Assembly (NCBI RefSeq): GCF_033807575.1
Contig: NC_084728.1
Location: 10,119,451-10,183,450 of the forward strand
Source of the DNA: Cydia pomonella
Taxonomy: Eukaryota > Arthropoda > Insecta > Lepidoptera > Tortricidae
Length of the DNA: 64,000 bases
Reading direction: 5' to 3'
In this document: piece after piece, positions 47,001-56,399 of the stretch
How the letters are laid out: the number at the start of each line of letters is the position of its first letter
Numbering within the stretch: position 1 is the stretch's first letter
The notes under the pieces: model-generated
What the model saw: only the letters and a program-made list of their open reading frames with translations
Told to the model about the DNA's origin: nothing
The model's database searches: none
Program-made: the position numbers and the translations under genes

Positions 47001-50000
47001 ATAAATTCTTAAATACATAGAAAACACCCATGACTCAGGAACAAATATCCATGCTCACCACACGAATAAATGCCCTTACCAGGATTTGAACACACTACCC
47101 ACTAGGCCAGACTAGTCGTCAACAGTAGGTGATAATCAACATGAAAATACTCAAATTTGCTTTGATTTTGGATTCTTTTCCGAATTACCCGACACTCAGA
47201 AGTATTCGAAATGATCCGAATATAATTTAATAGCATTCTACTTACCAAAATATCCTTAAAAATCTGCTCATTATTGGTATAATAGCACAACTTTTCAAAC
47301 GCGTCCACCACCCTCTCCTCCCCCCTCAAAGCTAGCACATGTGCGTTCCAGTCCTCCACAAAACCTGGGTCTAGGTTCGAAAACTCCTTTGGGTCTACTT
47401 TGCAACGGTTTAATATTTCTATAGGAATAGAGTTGCTTTGGCTGTCAGTGTCCATTGGCTCAGCTGCTAAAAAAAAACGATTTTTACTCTGTATCTTTAG
47501 GTATTTAAATAAAAATAAACAAACAATTTGTACATTTTCGGGTAGTTATAACATTTATTGGTTAACCAACCAAATACAAAACCGCCTGGCTGTGTCACTG
47601 AACCTGACTTTAACCTACATTATTTGATCATGTAATGTCTTTTCCTACCCTCAATTGGCTTAAGGAGCCATTTGCGGGTAGATTTTGTTTACTTTTATTT
47701 AAATACCTAAAGATACAGAGCATAAATAGGGAATATTACGCGAAACTCTGCGTAGAGGGCGCCCCTACCACAAGTCATCACAATCTGAGGGTCTACGAAA
47801 CAAAAAAATCGAAATTTCGTTATCTAACCTCTCTATCACTCTTGCATATTCGAGCGATAAAGAGGCAGATAACTAATTTTTTTTTTGATTTTCGCGTTTC
47901 CCGGTAGGCCCTTTATAAACAAACCGCCTTGATGCATCAATGACATATTTTATTATCTGTGAAAACTTGTCAAAAAACAGTTTAAGGCACAGTATGTATA
48001 AGTTACTCCATGGTTTACGAAAGGTGCTAGTGCTGCACTCTGGCGGCAGAACATTTCAGTAATACTCCCTATTTAATATATAGTTTAAGGTTGCGTTTCA
48101 ACCAGAGTTAAGCGAGGATGCGTAGCGTTGTTTGAAAACCAATAGAATGGTTGGCTCTAGGTCCAAGGGGTCACAGCGCGCACAAGTTTTTGCAGAAATC
48201 GCGAAGCGCTTGGTTGACGTAACTGTTGACCGAAGGCTTCCTCGCATAACGTCGCATTGTGATACAACGATAAAATGCCGCCAGCACCCTTGTTATAATG
48301 CCTCAAGGGCCTATTTTAGATTTAAGCTAGTTGTAGTAATACTTCTGTATATATCCATTATGTATATTGTTATTGTAAATAAAATGTTTATGCCCATAGA
48401 ATCAATTTGTTTTTCTACTTGTCGACTGTAATGGTCTAATGGTTGAATTAAGATTTCTTATAACAAACTGTAATCTTCTTTTCATGTATGGGCTCCCAAA
48501 TCAACTATAATATTCATTTCGAAACGGTTTAGTCAACTATAATGAAATTGACCAATCACAGCTCGCCGCGGTCTAGAGGAGGAAAATAAACGATAGCTCA
48601 AATTAATTATTTATTTTTAAATTGTATAGTTAAAACAATTGCTTCATAAGTCATAAACGCACATGTGACACCCTTAATATAGCGACATCCATAGACTACG
48701 GAAAACCGCTTACCGTTGCTTGTTAGTCTCCATAGACTACGGTGGCAAAAATTGAGAAAAAAGCTGTCTAAAAATGTAATTTAGCGCAGAGCAAGTACCA
48801 GGGCCTCATGAGTTACGAGAAGGTGTCGTTGACCACCCCGCCGGGCCCCGGCGGCCGGGGCGCGTACGAGTATGATATGAAGGTATCGCGGCTGCTCGCG
48901 TATCTTAAATAGCCGTATACTTTTGATTTGTTTACCTATAAGATGTTATTAGTTTAAAGTTTTATTTTTGTTGACTCTTAGTAAAATTATTATTAATTTT
49001 TATTTTTATTTTACTTTAAAAATTTTAATTTAAGCTTCGTTGCTTGCTTGCGTTGACTGAAAAGCTCTCTATTATAAAATACAATTTTCTAGCTCAGCAT
49101 GTATGTAGTGATTCTATTGGATCTTAACATAACTCGCTACGCATTCTCGCAAATCTCTGGTGGGAACGCAGTCTAATATGTTTATCCCGTTTATTTTTTA
49201 CGTTTGTTCAATCAAAGGACAGTCAGTCAGGCTCAGTCATCGGAATTTACTATAGGTCAGTTTGCATCTTTTTAGGATTCCATACCAAAAAGGTACAAAA
49301 GGAACCCTTATGGCGCGACTCTGTCCGTCCGTCCGTCTGTCTTTCTGTCTGTCACATCGCTGAATATCTCGAGAAGCATTTAAGCTATGGATTTGAAATT
49401 TGAAATAGTTATGAAAAACGCTAACCCAGACAATCCGAAAGTTTTTTTTTTATATTTTATTTTGATTAACTATGCCCAAAATTAAGAGGAGGCCAAACTC
49501 CAGTGACTAGGTCAAGTGGGGTATCATTTGAAACAGCTCAAATTAAACATTCAAAAATTTTTTTTATCTTTTTTTTCGTAGTGAAAATAAATACCATCCC
49601 CCCCTCATTTTTTATAAGAATAACATTTAATAGTGTGTACGTAATATGTGGAGTGTATTGTGTGGACAATTGTTATCTGTCAATAAATAAATGATGATAA
49701 TGATCACGAAAAATAGCAATAAAAAACAATCCCACTCTACTTTTGAAGTAATTAGTGTTACAAGTAAAATATCTCACCCACGCTCTTCTTCCTCGCTCGT
49801 TTCTTCACTTTCTCCGCCTTCTCCAGTGGCACCGATAGCAGTTCCACCAGCTCGTCCAAGAGCCTCGCGTGCGGGTTGGAGCCTTCACCGGGGAATATAA
49901 ATATGTGACGGTGAGAGAAACGAGATTTGACGCGTTTCTCTAGAGTTTCCATTACGTCTAGGCGGTTGGTTATGCCTGAAAATTAAATATATTTTCAGGA

Positions 50001-53000
50001 AAAACAACTACTTCAACACCATAACCCTACTTTGGCAGTCGGGTAAAAACAAAATGGCGGTGGACATTTTTCAAAATGGCGGAGTACTGAGGGTTGCGAG
50101 TAGTATTCGGGATATGAAGAGAGACGGTAATGTGCATGCTAGGTTAGACTGCAACCTTTACATTTATATTGTATTGTATTTTCATCTCCTTCGTATTTTC
50201 GTTTTTAATGATATGTTAATTTGTCACTTTCTGTCGCAAAATGCAGATTAATTAATTCAATTAACATAATTTCCTGCTAAGTATTCTTTTGAAGTTTGTT
50301 AAATTTTAGTTAAATTTTATTTTTTATTTATTAATAGCTTAAGTCTAAATGTCTTACTGTACTTATATTGTTTATCCTAAGATACTGGAATAAGCTGTGG
50401 TTACCTATAATTGGACAAACATCTACCCTTAATTTTATGTAAGCTACAGATAATTTTTTCTCTGTTGTATTGTCTGTTGGTGATCCTTAATAAATTAAAT
50501 AAAAAAATAAAAAAAATTTGTGTGTATTTTCGAACTCACCTAAAACACACATAGGCGCCTGCCTTGCGTGCGTTATATCAAACAAGTTGTACAACAGTGT
50601 CTGCGTACGCGCCGAATGGCAGAACGCGTGGAACTCCTCAAGCAGGAAGATCATGCTCTTGCTGTGACTATCAGCACTCTTCAAGCAGGACAGGAGAAAG
50701 GAGAGGTTCTCCGCGAACGTGCCGAAGACACGGTCACCCACTGAGTTCTCTAGTTGCATCTGAAAAGAATACCACAAATCACGCTATACTGACAAAAGGA
50801 ACCATCGAAACAGCAAAATGGAGGACCGGCGTTCGGCGGCCGAATATTCGGCTATTCGGCCGATGGCGCCGCCGAATATTCGGTATTCGGCCAAGCCACT
50901 ATTCGTTGCATCTCTAATTGACACGTCAAGATTGCTTATCTTCTTTCTAATACAAAAACGAATTATAGGGCCATGTAGTAACAAACATTATAAAACTAAA
51001 TTACTGTTAATAAATAAAATCATCCCAATACATTCCTATTGGGAGCGTGCACGACTGTCACGCAACCTAGTGTCCGCAATTCTAGGGGAAAACGTCAATT
51101 CACTACATCTTATAAAACTACTCCAAAACTAAAAACTACTGAACGGATTTTCATACGACTTTCATCTATCAATAGAGTGATTCTTGAGGAAGGCTTAAGT
51201 ATATAACTTGTTAAGGTTTTGTGTAAATTGTTTGAAATATAACGATGTTGTCGGAAAAAATCACGCTGGCTAGGAGCTTTAATCGAAAACGCTGCCTAAT
51301 CCGTTTGAGCTATAACAACACAATGTATGGTGGGGTTGTTTCTCATTCATAGGTCTACAAAAAAGTCCGCGATGTGAAATGTCTATCTTTTAAGGATAAC
51401 TTACTATATCCATTCTTAACTTCTAGAAAAAGATCACGTAATATGTGGCATTTGCAAAGCTATTTACATGGATACATTATTAACAATTATCAAAATAAAT
51501 ACATTAGTTATATTAAGCATTTCATACAGATTACAACGGTCCCTTACACCATACAATTTAAATGAATATTTCAGGAGTAATCGTAAATCAAAGTTTCATT
51601 TCGAGCCATATAATTGTACGAAATGTTAAAGACGCTATCCGCAGTTAGTTCAAATTTTTACCACCTTATGCGCTGGGATCGCTTTACTTACCCCCACCAC
51701 GCACTTCGCACGGTCCCAATTAGCAAAATAGCAGAATTTTAGCAGCTTCATTGTTACGTTGAGTAAGTATTAAGTAATATTACGTAGTAAAACTTCTGTA
51801 AGTTGACTTGAATATTCTTAAACTGATAATAAATGTCATATACTAAGAAACCGACCGACCGGTCTGGCCTAGTGGGTAGTGACCCTGCCTACGAAGCTGA
51901 TGGTCCCGGGTTCAAATCCTAGTAAGGGCATGTATTCGTGTGATGAGCTGAGCATGGATATTTGTTCCTGAGTCATGGGTGTTTTCTATGTATTTAAGTA
52001 TTTATAAATATTTATATATTATATATATCGTTGTCTAAGTACCCCTCAACACAAGCCTTATTGAGCTTACTGTGGGACTTAGTCAATTTGTGTAATAAAG
52101 TCCTATAATATTTATTTATTTATTTAAGAAAAAGTGACCAAGGCCTCCAGTGCCCCAGGCTCAAATATAAACAAATTAAAGTATTTTCTGAAAATGATTT
52201 AATTTGTTCTAATACTTCTAATAGTATTGAATATTCTTGCCTATTAATTTACCATATTGTGGTTTGTTTACATTTTGTTAATTACCTAAATAAATATTAT
52301 ACACTATCACACATAGCTCACACACAGTTAATTTTTATTATTATTGTTTTTTTTTATAATTAAGTGTAATTTATGGTAATAAAAATGTACCATTTGTTTG
52401 ATTATTGATCTCACCTACGACTCGTATGAATCTAATTTGTAACAAACCAAAGAAAAATATCATGGTGTTTTTTGAAACTTTCAACATTTTTCGAGATACT
52501 CGTGAAACTCTAGAAATCCTAGTCGAGTATTCCCGCGCCTCGAGAAATAAAAAAGGACGAGAAACTAGAAACCCTAGACACCACTGAACTAGCACCATTC
52601 TTAGTGCCCACAAGGCCCATCCTTAGATATTTGTCAATGGGTGAGGGCCCATAGGTCTTCTGCCTTCAACATTGCCGTAATTATAATGGCCTTACCTGAG
52701 CTGTAATAGACTTCAGCGCCACCTTATCATCATGGTGTAAGTGCCCGTTCAGCTTCACAATGATGGCGTCGCTAGCCAGGTCTGCTTCCTTTCCAAGCCG
52801 GTGGAGAACTGAATTGACTAACTGAAACAAGACATTATTTATACTGTAAGGATCATTATTTATAAACAGCTTATAAATAATGATGATTTTCCTCCGTACC
52901 CATTTCACCATCGGACTACCAGACAATCGGCACTTTGGCATCGCTTCATGGTAATGGTAGGTATTCCACAAATACGCACGAAGCGTTTCGCTTCAACATT

Positions 53001-56000
53001 AAAATAAATAAATAAATATTAAATAAAATAAATATTATAGAACATTATTACACAAATTGACTAAGTCCCACAGTGAGCTCAATAAGGCTTGTGTTGAGGG
53101 TACTTAGACAACGATATATATAATATATAAATATTTATAAATACTTAAATACATAGAAAACACCCATGACTCAGGAACAAATATCCATGCTCATCACACG
53201 AATAAATGCCCTTACCAGGATTTGAACCCGGGACCATCAGCTTCGTAGGCAGGGTTACTACCCACTAGGCCAAACCGGTCGCCAAAACATTCCTTATGCG
53301 AACTGCCAAGGAGTGGAATGCCCTGCCCGAGTCTGTGTTTCCGTATGAGTACAATCTGAATCTCTTCAAGGGTAGAGTAAATAGGTATCTCATAGGTAAG
53401 CGTGCTCCACCGTAGACCGCATCATCACTTACCACGGTGTGATCGTGGTCAAACGCCTGCCTATTCTCCATAAAAAAAAGACTATTCTTACTTTTATCTA
53501 TGATTACCAACCATGTTGAATTTATGATTATAAAAGAGTATCAATTGACTCTTACTTGTCACTGGTTTCCGCCATTTTGAATTGTTATAAAAAGACAGTA
53601 ACGGCCAGTTCGAGTACGGACAAGCTATAGTGAAGACGTCTTGGAAAATTTATTGTAAATTGGTTGTTATTATGTGCGCTGGTGGCCTAGCGGCAAGAGC
53701 GTGCGACTTGCAATCCAGAGGTCGCGGGTTCAAACCCCGGCTCGTACCAATGAGTTTATCGGAAGTTATGTACAAAATATCATTTGATATTTACCAGTCG
53801 CTTTTCGGTGAAGGAAAACATCGTGAGGAAACCGGACTAATCCCAACCAGGCCTAGTTTACCCTCTGGATTGGAAGGTCAGATGGCAGTCGCTTTCATAA
53901 AAACTAGTGCCTACGCCAAATCTTGGGATTAGTTGTCAAGCGGACCCCAGGCTCCCTTAAAAAATATTTTTCTTAGGAAGATTTCTTTGAATTGGCGCCT
54001 AGCCTTTTTTAAGACGTGATTTACTGAGTTATTTGATCTTAACAGAATAAACATTAAAGGTACTTAATTCCTGGCGTAATAAAAATAATTGTACTTTAGC
54101 GTTTTTTCTTAAAAATGAGATCGATACATTGAAAAATTATAACGCCTGCAAAAGTGTAATAGCAAGCAAAATATAAATGGGTAAAACTTGGAAACCACAA
54201 ATAAAATGGCTCATATTATAATTGAATATGAAGGTACAAAAAAGGAACAAAAATTTGGCTATTATAGAATTTATCAATAACCACGGGAACATAGCGTAAT
54301 AAAGTACACCCGCCATTCTATCTGTCAGGATGGCGGGTGTACTGTTTTTTGGTGATAACTTTAAGTACCGTGAGGTACAATTTTTTTTAAAGGAGGTACT
54401 AAATAGTACAAATAAGGTACAAAAATATGGTATGGTTTTCATTTAATTTTATTTAGGTACACCTGCCATTCTGACTCTCACCGTACATCATTATAGCGGG
54501 AGCAACAACAATATGACAGTACTGAAAGGTTATGAGTAATAAACAATAACAGAAGTGACATTTGTATGTACGGTCAACCAATTTGGTTCCTAGGCCACTA
54601 TAGAACCATGTCATAATGACTTCTACGACAGTGCTTATTGAGTGATGCATGTCATGTATAGACTAGTTAAAGCGACAAGGTTCTATAGTGGCCTAGGATT
54701 CAAATTGGTTGACTGTACCTATGAGTTCAAAATGTAGCAGTAGAAAATGTAGATGAAATTTTGGTCATCTAATAGGAAAATCAAAATAAAATACTTAAAC
54801 AAGTAAATTAAATTAAATAAGCCTTTAATCCACATATGAATCACTTGTAAATACAAATACTAAGTAAGTAAATATTATTTATTGCACCAACAATTATACA
54901 TTTTACATACATGTAAAACTACAAATAGATTTTAAAGGAAAATAGAACCAGGTAACAACAGGCGGTCTTGTCGCTAAAAAGCGATCTCTTCCAGACAACC
55001 TATCCTATTAAGTTGTCTTATTATTAAATGTCTCTTAGTGTGGTGTGCCTGTCGGCATAGGCCTCTTCCAACTCTTCAACTTCCAATGCTGACTGTCCAA
55101 AGCAACTCTGCGGGGTCCTAGAGTAAATTAGATTTCATCTTCCCATCTGGTTATTTGTTGACCTTTTTTGAACTTGCAGCCGAGTGGGTACCAGTGGGTG
55201 ACTTGCTTGCTCCATTTTTCTTTGTTGTCACACAGCGTGTGACCTGTCCACCTCCACTTTTGTTTGTTGATATGCTGAGTATGTTTACTTTGTTCTTTGC
55301 CTTATTTCCTCGTTCCGGATTCTGTCCCTTCTTCTTCTTCTTTATTAGGGGCTATGTAACGCTCTATTGTGATCGCCACCTACTACAACTCTTGATGCAA
55401 ACCTGCAACTTCAAACAGCTGCAGGATCCTCATGTGTGTCTGCCCAGGATTGAGTCACGAGTGCGCATTAGGCAAGGGCACTCTGCGAGGATGTGCAAAG
55501 GCATCTCCTCTGCCTCCATGCTGTCCCTTAGTTTTGTACCAAGCATACTTCTCTCCATAGCTTGTTGGCATTTGATGAGTTTGTCTCTATGTTCTGGTGT
55601 TCATGACCAGGTTTGCATCCATATGTCATGCATGGGAGGATGCATGTATTGAAAGTCTTTCTCTTTGTATAGGTACCTAGGTCCTTACTTCTCATTATTT
55701 CTTTTAGTGACCAGAATTTTGCCCAACACCTCTCTTATGATCCATGAAAATATACATGCATGCCTCTAACGCCCTGGCCACGACATCGCGCGGCAGTCAC
55801 GGCGGCGAGCGGCGAGCATAGGTTGGAGCGAGACGCAGCGATCCGACCTTTCGTTCCCACTTATGGCCGCCGCTCACCGCTGCCGCCGCCGCGCGAAGTC
55901 GTGGCCGGGCCGTAATACATTGACTGTAAGGTCGTGTAAATATACTTTTGGATCTTTGGCATGTAAGTGAATTCGACCGTTGAAGATACATTTTTAAATA

Positions 56001-56270
56001 ACCATTTTAAAGGAAAATTTGGTTTATACAAGCTTTAAAATTACAAAATGGAATACTTACGGTAGTCTTTCCACTGCCTCTAGGCCCAATTAATAAAGCG
56101 GAGTGAGATTCTCCCTGTAAAACTGTTCTCTTCATAAGATCGTAAACATGGTTCCATTCTTGTTCGTGGCCGCGAAATGTAACGTTATCCTCCGTTATTC
56201 TGAGCTTTAAATACTTTCTTATTAGCTTTATTTGCTTAGAAGTAAAGTTTGCTGAATTGAGCTCACACAT
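37760..56270 (-). CDS. Orc4: Orc4, origin recognition complex subunit 4 (whole gene, 7 exons)
   Basis: This AAA+ subunit of the nuclear origin recognition complex helps ORC bind and encircle origin DNA and load MCM2-7. The exons are 56270..56061, 52821..52696, 50759..50540, 49975..49778, 47466..47246, 41658..41450 and 38024..37760. All junctions are GT-AG and the phases agree, giving 1449 nt or 482 aa (human ORC4 is 436 aa). Visible marks are Walker A GPRGSGKTT (residues 62-70), a Walker B-like strand MIFLLEEF (148-155), the conserved block EKRVKSRFSHR (198-208) that carries the arginine finger in metazoan ORC4, and a C-terminal winged-helix region with RPVILKAFEHLQALELL. An in-frame TAA lies three codons before the ATG, which fixes the start. 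Walker B has Glu-Glu where human ORC4 has Asp-Glu. A second gene lies inside intron 5 on the other strand. The identification is from family knowledge; the exon structure is read from the sequence. Confidence 0.96.
38203..39326. mobile_element. 1124-bp non-autonomous hAT-like transposon
   Basis: The ends are TAGACATG and CATGTCTA, flanked by an 8-bp target duplication CTCGCGAT (38195-38202, 39327-39334). That length and the TAG start fit the hAT superfamily. Subterminal blocks such as AGTAATGCGCGTAACATCAC and ATTACGCATCACTC recur near both ends, as expected for transposase binding. No transposase is encoded. Confidence 0.82.
39409..39531. mobile_element. 123-bp foldback MITE with TA duplication
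   Basis: An almost perfect hairpin with ends CAGTCAGCGTCAAATACTT and the complement. TA at both sides interrupts the SINE sequence TTGGTACGAGCC. Confidence 0.85.
39765..40021 (-). mobile_element. SINE family 1, box B lost
   Basis: The head retains box A, but the stretch with box B is deleted and replaced by a CATCACAC repeat. A (TA)n run extends the tail. It is probably inactive. Confidence 0.82.
40179..40216. repeat. C-rich run followed by (CA)n
   Basis: Four C5 blocks separated by single T, then an ACAC microsatellite. On the Orc4 sense strand the run is G-rich with four G5 blocks. Confidence 0.85.
40943..41173 (-). mobile_element. Nested retroposon, 231 bp, 14-bp target duplication
   Basis: Flanked by ATCATTGAACGACC at 40929-40942 and 41174-41187. 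It has a poly-A tail on the minus strand and a GC-rich body. The long duplication and poly-A show target-primed insertion. The family is not recognised. Confidence 0.8.
41286..41393. mobile_element. Nested 108-bp piggyBac-type MITE (TTAA)
   Basis: TTAA on both sides (41282-41285, 41394-41397) and ends CCTTTTGACCGCC/GGTGTTCAAAAGG match piggyBac preferences. Confidence 0.78.
41450..41658 (-). CDS. Orc4: Orc4 exon 6 (residues 326-394)
   Basis: The exon starts after acceptor TTTTCCAG and ends at donor GTAAGT in phase 2. It contains SILELSLVIAMKHGMDIF, followed by DGQPMNFEMV. This matches the start of the winged-helix region of ORC4 (human SVLEICLIIAMKHLNDIY). Confidence 0.95.
41727..42069 (+). 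mobile_element. SINE family 2 with 16-bp target duplication
   Basis: Flanked by AGTACATTAATAGAGG at 41711-41726 and 42070-42085. The body is full length with a (GAA)n tail. Confidence 0.92.
42585..42793 (+). mobile_element. 208-bp MITE with YY1/Pho-like motifs, copy 2
   Basis: Inverted partner of 7339-7546. Both GCCATCTTGTGG boxes are conserved. Confidence 0.7.
43139..43295 (+). CDS. Nested gene, exon 1 (residues 1-52)
   Basis: This is the first coding exon of a plus-strand gene lying wholly within Orc4 intron 5. It starts MTQSPKKYVSTYTSSTTNRG in context TAAAATG. It is hydrophilic and rich in Ser/Thr/Glu, and ends SPAS plus one base at a good donor, G|GTGAGC (phase 1). Only joining to the acceptor at 44371 restores a long frame (SPAS-A-DTGSYLQ), which supports the exon pair. 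I see no signal peptide. Confidence 0.72.
43296..44370 (+). other. Intron of the nested gene with a GC-rich degenerate repeat
   Basis: This 1075-bp intron contains an unusual GC-rich tract at about 43790-44110. Short blocks such as GCGCGCTC, TTACATTCAGGGCGCC and TGCGGCGCCC recur in it every 50-65 bp in imperfect copies. The rest is AT-rich and featureless. Confidence 0.6.
44371..45104 (+). CDS. Nested gene, exon 2 (residues 53-296); hydrophobic C-terminal protein of unknown function
   Basis: The exon follows a strong acceptor (poly-T then CAG) and runs 244 codons to TAG, giving a 296-residue protein with exon 1. Residues up to about 150 are polar and basic (QKHKKKEPTTAATQTSP and EKHEKKKLSTIKEPSRSFW). 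Residues 186-254 are strongly hydrophobic (ILAEIFSIPQIIANIPVAILL, then FIFITLRNIIVGSVQIL and PVLALVFNSIIQPPLVFAG) and could form two or three membrane-associated or amphipathic helices. The C-terminus is IEKKCSHNV. I do not recognise a family. The intact 0.9 kb frame, in-phase intron and coding-like composition in the midst of decayed repeats argue for a real gene. It lies head-on to Orc4 transcription. Confidence 0.75.
45119..45380 (+). mobile_element. Retroposon fragment leading into a minisatellite
   Basis: Longer relative of 9370-9575. It continues with CTGCTCTAGATCTGGAATG and ACCACACAAAGCGAGATGAC and runs straight into the 32-bp array, so the array is probably part of the element. Confidence 0.6.
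45381..45755. repeat. 32-bp minisatellite, about 12 copies
   Basis: The unit GGACGTAGTTTAAGGACATA plus CCCGGGTCCTTT repeats with single-base variants and no spacers. It lies 0.3 kb downstream of the nested gene and in Orc4 intron 5. Confidence 0.95.
45860..45940 (-). mobile_element. LINE 3' end fragment
   Basis: Shares TTTAAACTTTATTGCAC and GGCATTCTCTACCAGTCAAC with 62795-62905. Confidence 0.55.
45960..46545. other. No gene recognised
   Basis: AT-rich Orc4 intron 5 sequence. Confidence 0.45.
46549..46754 (-). mobile_element. SINE family 1, head missing
   Basis: The tail and body are present. The copy stops at GTACCAGGACC before box B. Confidence 0.85.
46755..46977. repeat. Foldback repeat between two SINE pieces
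   Basis: Related to 23627-23857 in reverse; contains TTTACAGTACATATGG and its complement. Confidence 0.65.
46978..47120 (-). mobile_element. SINE family 1 piece beside Orc4 exon 5
   Basis: Mid-body to head, with a deletion of the box B to A interval. Its head variant GACTAGTCTGG matches the SINE at 24668-24933. Confidence 0.82.
47246..47466 (-). CDS. Orc4: Orc4 exon 5 (residues 252-325), NAGNAG acceptor
   Basis: The exon encodes the AAA+ lid region and starts with a poorly conserved, Ser/Asp-rich stretch (AAEPMDTDSQS). It ends NNEQIFKDIL before donor GTAAGT, phase 0. The acceptor reads TTTTTTTTTAGCAG. Use of TAG (exon from 47466) or CAG (from 47463) keeps the frame and only adds or removes one alanine. 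The last 34 nt and the donor also occur as a stray copy near 25.1 kb. Confidence 0.93.
47486..47720. mobile_element. TIR element (ACTCTGTATC ends), 235 bp, at the Orc4 exon 5 acceptor
   Basis: Uninterrupted copy of the element at 40821-41416. Its left end lies 19 nt from the exon 5 splice acceptor. Confidence 0.85.
48150..48395 (+). mobile_element. Retroelement 3' fragment, copy 3
   Basis: Same family as 2310 and 11754; the coding trace is more decayed. Confidence 0.55.
48640..48975 (+). repeat. Dispersed ~300-bp repeat, copy 2
   Basis: Partner of 34225-34535, with the GC-rich patch GCCCCGGCGGCCGGGGCGCG. Confidence 0.65.
48976..49770. other. Orc4 intron 4, no gene
   Basis: Contains a CCGTCCGTCCGTC run and a fragment related to 25286 (49275-49380); nothing else supported. 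Confidence 0.5.
49778..49975 (-). CDS. Orc4: Orc4 exon 4 (residues 186-251)
   Basis: The exon lies between acceptor TTTTCAG and donor GTGAGA, phase 1 on both sides. It reads ITNRLDVMETLEKRVKSRF, then SHRHIFIF, the sensor/arginine-finger part of the AAA+ domain. A basic stretch EKAEKVKKRARKK follows at the end of the exon. Confidence 0.95.
50540..50759 (-). CDS. Orc4: Orc4 exon 3 (residues 113-185)
   Basis: The exon begins MQLEN right after acceptor TTTTCAG and ends at donor GTGAGT in phase 1. It holds GDRVFGTFAENLSFLL and the Walker B-like strand MIFLLEEFHAF, then QTLLYNLFDITHARQAP, all closely matching ORC4. The usual Asp before the catalytic Glu is Glu here (EEF), a conservative change. 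Confidence 0.96.
50830..50905. repeat. GAATATTCGGC-type short repeat
   Basis: The motif CCGAATATTCGG recurs in palindromic clusters, also near 8500, 9030 and 9650. Confidence 0.55.
51037..51704 (+). repeat. Dispersed repeat, copy 2 (in Orc4 intron 2)
   Basis: Inverted partner of 63..741, within the first half of Orc4 intron 2... as read on the plus strand it lies between Orc4 exons 3 and 2. The two copies keep long colinear stretches with scattered substitutions and few gaps. It is noncoding. Confidence 0.75.
51851..52124 (+). mobile_element. SINE family 1 with TAAGAAA target duplication
   Basis: Flanked by TAAGAAA at 51844-51850 and 52125-52131. The empty site is seen at 5495-5545, where ATACTAAGAAAAAGTGACC is uninterrupted. 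Confidence 0.92.
52170..52690. other. Orc4 intron 2, no gene
   Basis: AT-rich, no supported feature. Confidence 0.45.
52696..52821 (-). CDS. Orc4: Orc4 exon 2 (residues 71-112)
   Basis: The exon has 42 whole codons between acceptor TTTCAG and donor GTAAGG, phase 0 on both sides. It encodes the helix after the P-loop and the beta strand AIIVKLNGHLHHDDKVALK. This matches the VHLNGLLQINDKIALK segment of human ORC4. Confidence 0.95.
53001..53283 (-). mobile_element. SINE family 1
   Basis: Full-length with intact boxes, in Orc4 intron 1. Confidence 0.9.
53290..53480 (+). mobile_element. LINE 3' relic with poly-A
   Basis: Encodes RTAKEWNALPESVFPYEYNL, then NLFKGRVNRYLIGKRAPP and a stop, followed by an A-run near 53470. 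This C-terminus belongs to non-LTR retrotransposons common in Lepidoptera. Confidence 0.75.
53676..53957 (+). mobile_element. SINE family 2, 3'-truncated
   Basis: Head and body match 41727-42069; it ends at CCCCAGGCTCCC without the (GAA)n tail. Confidence 0.88.
54571..54715. mobile_element. Foldback MITE with TA duplication
   Basis: The arms CGGTCAACCAATTTGGTTCC and the complement are bounded by TA. The loop is about 50 bp. Confidence 0.75.
54860..55690 (-). mobile_element. Decayed composite LINE relic (RTE-like with a foreign RNase H-like piece)
   Basis: The minus strand reads MTYGCKPGHEHQ, then QAMERSMLGTKLRDSM (RTE palm/thumb C-terminus). An EEMPLHILAECPCLMRTRDS segment follows that looks like the RNase H end of a different, I/R1-like element. 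The relic ends LEEAYADRHT and an RTE-type 3' UTR that ends near 54860. Frames are broken. Confidence 0.55.
55776..55912. repeat. GC-rich imperfect palindrome
   Basis: The ends GGCCACGACATCGCGCGGC and the complement enclose a GC-rich core. It is probably a MITE in Orc4 intron 1. Confidence 0.6.
56061..56270 (-). CDS. Orc4: Orc4 exon 1 (residues 1-70)
   Basis: The exon starts MCELNSANFTSKQ and ends exactly after the Walker A threonines (GPRGSGKTT), followed by the donor GTAAGT, phase 0. The ATG sits in an AAAATG context with an in-frame TAA three codons upstream. The N-terminal 40 residues are helical and charged, as in other ORC4 proteins before the P-loop. Confidence 0.96.
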
Positions 56271-56337
56271 TTTTAGTTAATTCTTGAAATAAACACGGAC
56301 GCATACAAATACATAACCTATTGACGTTACACAGCCA

Positions 56338-56345
56338 TTCCCGCC
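56338..56345. promoter_or_regulatory. E2F-type site in the Orc4 promoter
   Basis: The octamer TTCCCGCC (GGCGGGAA on the gene strand) lies 68 bp before the Orc4 ATG. It matches the E2F/DP consensus and sits where E2F controls several replication genes. No TATA box is visible nearby, as is usual for such promoters. The motif is seen; its function is inferred. Confidence 0.55.
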
Positions 56346-56399
56346 GGTTTTTTGACAATTGACAATAGAATAGATCTCTAGTTTGACATTTCTAAGGAT

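Noticed and set aside
55155..55652. 165-codon plus-strand frame, Phe/Leu/Cys-rich
   Set aside because: Antisense to the decayed LINE relic; the minus strand shows the recognisable motifs.
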